This document shows positions 26,201-38,200 of a stretch of DNA of 64,000 bases, piece by piece. The notes under the pieces are model-generated. The model did no database searches and had not been told where the DNA came from. It worked only from the letters and a program-made list of their open reading frames with translations. Location: positions 87,698,749-87,762,748 of the forward strand of contig NC_092344.1 of NCBI RefSeq assembly GCF_963676685.1, read 5' to 3'. Positions within the stretch are counted from its first letter, which is position 1. Each line of letters opens with the position of its first letter. A program made the position numbers and the translations under genes. Origin of the DNA: Mytilus edulis. Lineage: Eukaryota > Mollusca > Bivalvia > Mytilida > Mytilidae.

Positions 26201-29200
26201 TATGTCAAGAAACATAGCTCCTATGGCTAAAATAGAACATAGGAGAAAATGATTTTTTTTTGCTTTTGAAGAAAATAGGACGATTCAAAGAACATTTAAA
26301 TAAATTGAAAAGCCAAAATAATCATTGATGAGAGATTAAACCAAAAAAATTCAGGTGAGTGATTCAGGCTCTTGAGAGCCTCTTGTTTTTATCAGAATAT
26401 CATTGGCAACGGTGTTATAAATATTTACTTTTATTTTATAAATGTACTCGATTTTACTTACAACATTTTCTTAATTTATCAGAATATATTTATTTCCCAA
26501 TATTAGCAAATCACATTTTTTGTATAAATATTACATTGTTCTTTTTTTTTTATGCTTGATAATAATTATATAGGTTATTTAGATATAGTTTAACATCAAG
26601 TGATTGGTGTTCCTAATTCTTTCGATATTCACATGTTTACTGTGGCATTCAAAGTTTTGATTTAAACAGAATATTTTCATTTCTATAAAACTTTTACTCA
26701 CTGAAAACTCTAAAGATATACCGTTTGGTGTTTACAGAATATAAATGAACAGAATTCATTCCAATAAATCATGATAGGTTAAACTAAATGCTGGTTGTCA
26801 CACTTGCATGTATTGATGTATTAATCTTTATGAATTGCCATAAATAACTTCAACAGATTGTTTCTATTTTAATTTTCTCAATCCCTCATTATTTTTAAAT
26901 GTATTGTATTACAGCAAGGTGACATAGCCCAGAAGTTTTTACTTCCAGAGAGACAGGTTAAAGTAAACCAGCTTGTCAATAGAATGGACGATGAAGGAGG
27001 TGTTATATACTGTATATGTAGATCATCAGACTGCTCAAGGTTTATGATGTAAGTCTAAGAGTATGAAAAATTCACATTTCAGCATTTTTGCACCAAGTTA
27101 TATCATGATTTAGTCATTTCATCATGAAACATACATATTCTAATATGACGTCCTCCTTTGCTTTGTAAACAACATCGTGATAAAATTCTCGATATATCTA
27201 TACTAAGCGCAGACTCAAAGCAATTCAAATTCGTATAATATTGTATTTAAATTAATTTTTGAGGTAGGTTTTGTTTAATTTCCTATTGTATTGCATTATT
27301 CGCATATTACTGATTTCAGCAAGTCAGCATGGCGGCTCCTCAGTTACGAAATGTCAACTTTGGATTTACCGGTAGCTTACGAGAAAAACATGTAAATTAA
27401 AAATGGAAAATATTGGGTTGGAGAATTAAAGATTTAAACAGATTTTTTCTGGCGGTTATTCACAAAATAATCCATGCATGCTATATATTTATTAGAATGC
27501 TTTAGCTTTATCTAAGGGGGAGAAAAAAAGAACAGCCACACACACAGCATACCCACTCTCACTTCAGTTTTTTAATGACCGTATTTGTCCTATTAGAATC
27601 GAAATAATTCATGGAAGCCATAGATTGTTCGAAATTTACACATGGCCTGGGCTGTGATATTCGTTAATTTTATCACTCTCTAACGCTCAGGATAAAATTC
27701 AATTATCTCGGCCCAGGCCATGTATAAATTTCCAACAATCTATGGCTTCCATGAATTATTTCTTAATTGCAGTACATGTATGTTTCATTCTATATAAAAG
27801 TAAGAAGATGTGGTATGATTGCCAATGAGACAACTCTCCACAAGAGACCAAATTATAAAAAAATAACAATTGCAGGTCTCTGTACAGCCTCCAACAATGA
27901 GCATAGCTCATATCGCATAGTCAGCTATAAAGGCTTCAAAATGACAAATGTTAAACAATTTAAACAAGAAAACTAATCGCCTAATTTATTGACAAAATGA
28001 AAAAAACATAATATTGTGGTGATAATTTTGTTTGAAGGTGCCAACCCTCCTCTAACATGGGATAATGGTGTAACATTAGAACAAACTATAAAAATCAGTT
28101 GAAAAAGGCTTACTCACTTTTGTAAGTGGAACTTGATTCTTAATGCTGTTTAAATTGATGTAATTATTTAATCTTCCAAAGTATTGAACATGATGATTAC
28201 TGAATTTAACAGTTTGATGAAGCTGCATAATGCATTTTATCTGCTTTATTATTTTCAGTGGTTGTGACCAATGTGAAGAATGGTATCATGGAGATTGTAT
28301 AGGTGTTACGGAACACGATGCTAAATCAATCAAAGCTTTCTTCTGTCACTTCTGTAGAGGTTTGTTTAATAGAAAATAGCTGTTTATAAATTTTATTCTT
28401 TTCATTAACCCATTTGACAGAACATCATTTTCAGGTTTTAGAATTACAATGAAATTCAAATACTTCATGATGCTTCTTTGTTATAAATGTCTAGGGAGAA
28501 CATTACATATAAACTTGGGGTATACTTGAAATTCCAATTGAGGTATTCTTGAGCAATTGTTGAGTAGCTTTAGATATATATTTACTATAAAGGGTGATAA
28601 AGTCATATGTTTTATATATAATGGGGAAAATATGAACATGGTATGAAAATATATTGCACGCTCAAAAAGTGACAATCATTTAATAAAAAAAATGAAAATT
28701 TTTAAGTGTTGATATGTTATTCATAATAGAAAAAGATCCATCCTTACAAGTTAAATACAAAAAGAAGAAGATAAAAGATGTAGAATATGTTCCCACTACA
28801 GACAGAGAAAGTAGACAGAAAGAAAAGGTAAATATATTTCACCTACACGCAGTGAAAATAGACAGAAAGAAAAGGTAAATATATTTCACCTACACACAGT
28901 GAAAGTAGACAGGAAGAAAAGGTAAATATATTTCACCTACACAATGTAAAAGAAGACAGAGAGAAAAGGTAAATATATTTCACCTACACACAGTGAAAGA
29001 AGACAGAAATAAAACTTTAAGGTAAATATATTTCACCTACACACAGTGAAAGTAGACAGAAAGAGAAGGTAAATATATTTCACCTACACACAGTGAAAGT
29101 AGACAGAAATAAAAGGTAAATATATTTCACCTACACACAGTGAAAGTAGACAGAAAGAAAAGGTAAATATATTTCACCTACACGCAGTGAAAGTAGACAG

Positions 29201-32200
29201 AAAGAAAAGGTAAATATATTTCACCTACACACAGTGAAAGTAGACAGAAAGAAAAGGTAAATATATTTCACCTACACAATGTGAAAATAGACAGAAAGAA
29301 AAGGTAAATATATTTCCCCTACACACAGTGAAAGTAGACAGGAAGAAAAGGTAAATATATTTCACCTACATAATGTAAAAGAAGACAGAGAGAAAAGGTA
29401 AATATATTTCACCTACACACAGTGAAAGAAGACAGAAATAAAACTTTAAGGTAAATATATTTCACCTACACACAGTGAAAGTAGACAGAAAGAAAAGGTA
29501 AATATATTTCCCCTACACAATGTGAAAATAGACAGAGAGAAAAGGTAAATATATTTCATCTACACACAGTGAAAGTAGACAGAAAGAAAAGGTAAATATA
29601 TTTCACCTACACAATGTGAAAATAGACAGAGAGAAAAGGTAAATATATTTCATCTACACACAGTGAAAGTAGACAGAAAGAAAAGGTAAATATATTTCAC
29701 CTACACGCAGTGAAAGTAGACAGAAAGAAAAGGTAAATATATTTCACCTACACACAGTGAAAGTAGACAGAAAGAAAAGGTAAATATATTTCACCTACAC
29801 GCAGTGAAAGTAGACAGAAAGAAAAGGTAAATATATTTCACCTACACACAGTGAAAGTAGACAGAAATAAAAGGTAAATATATTTCACCTACACACAGTG
29901 AAAGTAGACAGAAAGAAAAGGTAAATATATTTCACCTACACACAGTGAAAGTAGACAGAAAGAAAAGGTAAATATATTTCACCTACATGCAGTGAAAGTA
30001 GACAGAAAGAAAAAGTAAATATATTTCACCTACACACAGTGAAAGTAGACAGAAAGAAAAGGTAAATATATTTCACCTACACAATGTGAAAGTAGACAGA
30101 GAGAAAAGGTAAATATATTTCACCTACACACAGTGAAAGTAGACAGAAATAAAAGGTAAATATATTTCACCTACACACAGTGAAAGTAGACAGAAATAAA
30201 AGGTAAATATATTTCACCTACACGCAGTGAAAGTAGACAGAAAGAGAAGGTAAATATATTTCACCTACACACAGTGAAAGTAGACAGAAATAAAAGGTAA
30301 ATATATTTCACCTACACGCAGTGAAAGTAGACAGAAAGAAAAGGTAAATATATTTCACCTACACACAGTGAAAGTAGACAGAAAGAAAAGGTAAATATAT
30401 TTCACCTACACACAGTGAAAGAAGACAGAAAGAGAAGGTAAATATATTTCACCTACACACAGTGAAAGTAGACAGAAATAAAAGGTAAATATATTTCACC
30501 TACACACAGTGAAAGAAGACAGAAAGAGAAGGTAAATATATTTCACCTACACACAGTGAAAGTAGACAGAAATAAAAGGTAAATATATTTCACCTACACA
30601 ATGTGAAAGTAGACAGAAAGAAAAGGTAAATATATTTCACCTACACAATGTGAAAGTAGACAGAGAGAAAAGGTAAATATATTTCACCTACACGCAGTGA
30701 AAGTAGACAGAAATAAAGGTAAATATATTTCACCTACACACAGTGAAAGTAGACAGAAAGAAAAGGTCAATATATTTCACCTACACACAGAGAAAGTAGA
30801 CAGAAAGAAAAGGTAAATATATTTCACCTACACACAGAGAAAGTAGACAGAAAGAAAAGGTAAATATATTTCACCTACACACAGTGAAAGTAGACAGAAA
30901 GAAAAGGTAAATATATTTCACCCACACACAGGGATATTAGACATAAAGCAATGGTAAGGTATACAAATATATACCCCAGACATAAAAAAAAAAAAGAAAA
31001 CACAAAGAAAAAGTAAAGCTGTAAATAGATATATCTACTGAAAAATAAAATAGATGTAATTTGGTTGCAAAAGGACAATTTTAAGACGCTAAAATTCAAT
31101 AAATTGGCAACATAACCTTTTTTGATGTATTTTCATGAATGTCATTTGGGATTAAGTTAAATATTGTCTTTAAGACAATTTTTCAGAAGTCCATTGTGGT
31201 ATGTCAGCTATATTTTCATCTAAATTCATTTTTAGAATAATACTTTTATTTACAACTTTTGAGCTTTATTTGTTTTAAATTTCAAGCTTGCATAATTGTG
31301 TGTTTAGTATATTTCTTAGCTCATAAGCTATAAGTTCTAAGAAATTTTTCTTGAAAAATGTTGTTTGATTATAGGAATCTGCAAAGAGGAAGTCAACAAG
31401 AAGATGTGGGGAATGTGTAAATTGTCATAAAACAGAGGATTGTGGGAGATGTGATTTTTGCAAGGTTTGTTATTAAGCATGTATATATTTTATATTTACA
31501 CATATATGGGTCAAGGGATATTATCAGGCCCGATATGGAAAAAGGACAGGTATAAATCTTTTTATCATATAACACCAATGTACAAACACACCCAGGCTGA
31601 CAACCCCTTATCAGCCCAACCACATGACATCACATAGGCCGAGTTAACTTTACTTACTCGGGTTTCAACAATACGATTTTTCTTGAACCACTCAAGTTAA
31701 CCCCTCGTACTCTGGTTTCAACCCTCACCAAGTCAGGATTAAACTCGAGAAACTCTTGAATGATGTCAAACCAATGAGAATATTTTATTTTTTATGCTTG
31801 GTCAGGGCCTTACCCTAGAGTTACTTAGAGTTGTTCCGAATATCAACTCGAGTGCGTTCATGTGATAATCTATTAACTCTAAAGTCGATTGTAGAGTTTT
31901 AAGTGAACTCGGCCATAGAGCTGATAATGGTACAGGAAGTCAGGAGTTCATTCCAAACAGGATGGACATTTGACCTTTTGAAAAAGAGTTATGCCCTTAG
32001 AAATATTAAATTTTTGGGAAATGGCCTTGTTAAGAGCTCTCACAGGTACAATTCTTGCAAGATTTTTTAACTTTTACTATAGGTAAAAATCAGCAATATC
32101 CTGGACAAGTTCTTAAATGGTGGACGATTGACTTTTTAAAGTGTTGTGTCCCTTGGAAATATTTAATTTATGGAAAATGGTCTCTTCAGTGCTCTCAAGG

Positions 32201-35200
32201 GTACTATTCTTGTCAGATTTTTGTAAAACTTATACTATAAGTTACTATCAGTAATATTTGGACAAGTAATATAATGGTGGACTTTTAACTTTTAAGTGAG
32301 TTATGCCCTTTAGAAATTTTTAATAAGTGCAACACAGGGGACACTGGAACTCTGTTCTTTTATTTAGTTTAATTTGTAATCTTGCAATTTTTTAATGTGT
32401 TCCATTATTGATTAGAAAAAGTAAAAACAATTCTCATTACAGGACATGAAAAAGTTTGGTGGAATGAATAGAATACGACAGAAATGTCGGCTTCGTCAGT
32501 GTATAAATTTTGTAAGTTATCTTTTTACATTATTTGCATCTACTGTAACCAGTCCACTAAACAAATCATATTCATATTAAACCAATATTGCAGAAAAATG
32601 TGGTTTTAAACATTTATGTTTATATGCTCATGTGAAGATCTGCTAACAATGATATCAGACAAAATGAATTTTTGTTTTAATAAATATTTCATAATGAAAA
32701 AACTGATGGGTGTAAAAGTAGCCAGTTGAGTAGAATTTATCACTGATTTGATTTTCATGTGGTATTATTAAATCGTTATGTGCTCATGGTAGTTATATTA
32801 TTGACAGGTATTATGCATCAACAATTTTCGCTGTGCTTGAGAGGATTTTAAGCGAAAGACTTTAACATGTTATATCAAAATATACTGATTTAAAGTAATA
32901 TCTGACCAGTCACTGTTGGAAGCACTATCGTAATATCATCTTGATTTCCCTTTCTTTTTAGTAATTCAAACATTTCTAGAAATTTAAAAAAAAATATGAT
33001 GAAGCATACATATTATTTATTGCAGGGATTGAATATGTCAAATAGTGGTAAAAAGTTGAGTAAATCAGCATCAAGAACAGTGGTTGCTGAAACAGAATCA
33101 ACAAGAACAGAATATCCTGCTGGGTAATAATTACAGGATACATGAATACCCAGGCCGTCTTTGTACTTCTTAAATAAGACTTTTTGCACAAAAGATGTAG
33201 ATAATTCTAAGTTAGCCACTAATATCTAGGAAAACAGTTCTTTATATATTATTAAAGAATTAAATGCTAATAGATTATACCTCTTAAGCTAGTGTGGAAC
33301 AACATTTCTTTGTATTGAGACAATTCTAAAATAAAAAATATGAAAGCTTGCCAAGTATTTTAAACATTGAAAATTTGATTGTTGTGAGTGGAGAGATATT
33401 GTATCTCAAAAGAAATGTGGTGGCATCTGTTTCTTTCAAGATTTCGATGGCAATTATTCTGATCTGCCAAAAGATAAGTGTCAAATCTGTGTGACATCAT
33501 CAGACATGGTCGCCTTTTCTGTGACTTCACAATAGGCAAATCTAAGGAAGGCAAGAATATTTGCAATCAAAATTGAATTTTGACCACTAAAAACGGAGAT
33601 CAACTGCACCACATGTTTATTATAAAAAATGATCAACCATGTAGAGAAAGTATAATGCAGCTAAGAATCAGTGAATATCTTTTACCCTGCATAACCTTCA
33701 AAACTGTATAGTATACTTGATGTTTTGATATCTAGAGATTTTTCTTTACAAATTTTAGCAGCTTTGAAATCAGTTTCTTCATGTTGAGCACAAGAAAATG
33801 TTAAAGCATCTTTTTCTTACAGACATATAAGTTCTTACTGAAATGAATATAAGACCACTTAATTAGAAGAATAATTAAAGTTTGATTTCATGCTCATAAA
33901 TATATGTATCTTTTTTTTTTAGATTTATGTCTAATGATGATTTTGATATGGATGATGAAGACATAGATGTAGATGATTATGTACCTCCAATGGAAATGTC
34001 AGAAAATGAACAACCAAGAAAGGTATTGATCAATTTCATAGACAATACAATGCTTACTTCACGCTTACTTCACGCATCAGATGGTAATTTTGTTATATTG
34101 TAAATTTGTTTTATCAAATACCATGCAATACAGGTCAAGTTAGTTTTATGACAGAATATTTTATATACCCCCACTGTTGGCAATGGGGGCATTAAGTGTT
34201 ACCCTTGACCATCTGTCTTTCAGTTTGTCTCATTTTGATTCTGCACTCCATATTTTATGAAACTCCTACATAATGCTAAAACCCAAAACTCACAGTCAGA
34301 GTTCAAATTTAGGCAGTGGGTCATTTACTGTTGATCTGTTGATCATGACATCTTTTATCCTTTTATTATGAATGTAAAAAATCATGATACATTGTACTAA
34401 GCTGTTTTTGTTTTGTAGAAAAGAGGCAGAAAAAGAAGTTCTTCTGAATCGACACCATCTCCAAAGAAAAAGTATAAAAAGAGAGGACGCAAGGAGAAAG
34501 AAAAGGTGTTTTTATTTACTCAGTTCATTTGCATCCATGTCTTAATACATACATCCATACAAGCGCTTGTGTTTGTCAGACTTTATTATATAAGTATGAT
34601 CACAATGAAACTGTATGTACAAACACTGAGAAATGCATTATACAAATGAAAATAACATTTTTTATGTTTATATCTTTTAACGGAAACTACAGAATTATCC
34701 AGAAAATTGTTTTTAAGATTGAAGATAGTATGAACATTGTCTTTATTGTTTATGCCTAATTGTCTTTGTTGTGTATGCTAAAAGGTGAATATAGATTTAT
34801 TTTATATGGCAGAAAATAAAAGAAAAGAGTTCATCAGTTCATCATCACAAAAAAAATCGTCACCTGGAGATTGAAGATGTTCGAGAACACCATCATGATG
34901 AGGATGAACCAAAACAGTGCTATGGACCTGGTTGTATAGAGGCAGCAAGACCTCATTCTAAATACTGCTCAGATAGTTGTGGAATGAAATTAGCTAAAAG
35001 GTAAACACAGAAGCAGAGGAGTACTGTAGATTGATACATTTTTAGTTCATTTATTATTATTAAGATGGTGCAACGCTGAACAAAATTTGATTATTGTGAT
35101 TTCAGGAAATGTTGGATACAAATATTAAATGTAAAGTTATCAACATTTAAAATGAAAACTTTTGAAAATTTGGTAAATTTTTGTGAAACATATTCATTAT

Positions 35201-38200
35201 TTGGTTGCAATCATTGCAATACTAAACAACACAAAAAATTCTTAAAACAATAGGATGTGGAAGTTATTAGTCATTTTTTATGCCCTCATAACAAATAGTT
35301 TAGTAATACCAGGCAATTGTCTGACCTTGGTGAGATCCACTATTTCTTGCAATTGTAATGGTGGTTTACTTTTGTCATTACATTTTGAAGAAAACATGCA
35401 TTTATGATGACTTTTCACGTTGAGAATAAGATTTTCAGCTTTTACATCAGACCCTTATTCATCAAGAATAATTGTTAATTGGATATCAAACATCGCATTA
35501 ATATTTTATGCCCCACCTACAATAGTAGAGGCACATTAGGTTTTCTGGTCTGTGTGTCTGTCCATTCGTTTGTCTGTTTGTTCCTCTGTTCGTGTGTCCG
35601 TTCATCTATCTGTCCTGCTTCAGGTTTAAGTTTTTAATCAAGGTAGTTTTTGATGAAGCTGAAGTCCAATCAACTTCAAACTTAGTACACTTGTTGCTTA
35701 TGATATGAACTTTCTAATTTTAAAACCAAATTATACTTTTGACCCATATGTCATGGTCCACTGAACATAGAAAATGAAATAGTGAGTTTCAGGTTAAAGT
35801 TTTTGGTCAAGGTAGTTTTTGATGAAGTTGAAGTCCAATCAACTTGAAACTTAGTACACATATTCCCTATGGTATGATCTTTCTAATTTTAATGCCAAAT
35901 TAGATTTTTTACCCAATTTCACGGTCTATTGAACATGGAAAAGGATAGTGCTAGTGGGGCATCAGTGTACTTTGGACACATTCTTGTTTTCCACCTATAA
36001 TTGTTGCAAAATTTTAGTTTAAAAGGAACAACAATGAATTGTCCTACATAATTGAATAGATCATATATATTGTGAGGCATCAAATGTTTCTTTAAGACAC
36101 AATTTTATATGCAGTTGTACATCAAATTCACTTTACCAAATTTAATGTCTGCTATACTATATTTAAAGTGGACAGGGATTCATAGTTTTCGGTCTTATGA
36201 ACATGCTCTATAAATCTTTTATACCAGATATTAGATTGATTTTGTATTCTACTAAAAGTCAATTTGGGTACTTTGACCCTTTAGAGAAGTATTAAGATAA
36301 GTCAAACCTACTGTATTTTTTTCTGGTGTGCCTATAAACACATATATATATTTTGCCTAACAAAAGTTGTGCTGACTACCTTTAATTAAATTTCAGCTGT
36401 TTCCAAATATGGTTTGAGACATTTATTGTTATAATAAGGTCTTTCCACTTTTCTGTGGAAAGATCTTTTGTATTTGTTCTGATTATTATTATTATTAATA
36501 TTTTTATTTTTTTCCCCTCTTCCATCAAACTATTTTCTTGTGTTATAAAGTTGTTCAGAAAGGTATCACGTAGATATTTTGGATATTATATAGAACCATG
36601 TTTCATCCATGAAGTATTATATAAAAATCTTGACAGCTAATCACTACTTTTCTTTTCATAAATTTATTACATATAGGTTAACAAGCCAATTTTGAAAATC
36701 TTATAAAATCCATGTTATTTTTCTTAGTTTTTGAAAGTGTAAAGAGCTAACCTGGAAAGACCTTCAATTGTTTTTTGAACAATTAGTTTTTAATTCATAA
36801 TGTATTTTACATATTTGATTTTTTTATTGGTTTCTTTATATACTTTTTTCTTTTCAGTCGTATATATGAACTATTACCTCCAAAGATACAGCAGTGGCAG
36901 AACAGTCCTTCTATATCAGAGGAAAATAATAAACGGTCATTGGAGAAGATTCGTCGTCAGCAGCTAGAAACTAGAAAGAGAATTGGAGAACTTGATCTGA
37001 GGCATCAAGAATTAGATGCTATTGTTGAAAGGGCAAGACATGCAATTATTAATGATCAAGATGTTAGTAATATTTTTTTATAGCAAGTTGAAATGTGGAT
37101 AATTACAAGTTTTTACTTGCCATGAGCAATGCAAGTATTGTACAAATATATACTGGTCCAAATCATTATATTACTTTAAAACAAGAATGTGTCCATAGTA
37201 CACAGATGCCCCACTCGCACTATCATTTTACATGTTCAGTGGACCGTGAAATTGGGGTCAAAACTTTAATTTGGCATTAAAATTAGAAAGATCATATCAT
37301 GGGAAACATGTGTACTAAGTTTCAAGTTGATTGGACTTCAACTTCATCAAAAACTACCTTGACCAAAAACTTTAACCTGAAGCGGGACAAACGGACGCAC
37401 GGACGAACTGACAGACGCACAGACAAGAAAACATAATGCTCCTACAGTTCCATCTACCAAATAGAACCTTTCAAATATTTTTAAATTGTTTGTCTATAGT
37501 ATGCAGGTTATATTTGGCACTGCACACTTATATAAATCTTGCAAAAAATACGAACATGCTTTAAAAGACAAAAACCCTGATAATTGAGTTAAAAAATCAC
37601 TATTTGTATTATTAGTCACATTATTAGTTTTAGTATTTATCTTGAATACTATTTTTTTTATTAGAAATAATGTTAATTATTCCTTTGTTGCTTTAGCTAA
37701 CTGAAGAGGATGACACAGAGTTAAGTGTTTACTGTGTTACATGTGGTGTAGAACTTAATCAGAAAGGAGCATTACGTCATATGGAAAAATGCTTTGCAAA
37801 GGTATGGTGTTTGGTTTTTAGATTAAATATCAAATTGGAGAGGGAAGGGATATTGTAGATGTTAATTTTATCAAAATATGGACTAAATAGCTCTGTGTTG
37901 AAGACATTACGTTGACCTATAATGGTTTATTTTTATAAATTGTCACTTGGATAGAGAGTTGTCTAATTGGCATTTATACCAAATCTTCCTATATCTACAC
38001 ACTCAACAGTTTGACCAAAAGGGATACTAGTCTACACTTAAGTCATACTCTTTGATATTCATTAATAACTACTTCAATATCTTGAACATTTTGATCTCAT
38101 GCAGAGTTTCTTCATTTTGAAATTAAAAGTATTGCAGATGAGATGTACCAGTAAGTTAGGCATGCTAGGGGGTTACTTTGTTTTGATTGCTTGGAATTAT

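Noticed and set aside
28806-30943. Possible CRISPR-like array of regular repeats
   Set aside because: Repeats are directly adjacent with no unique spacers, in a eukaryotic intron. It is a minisatellite.
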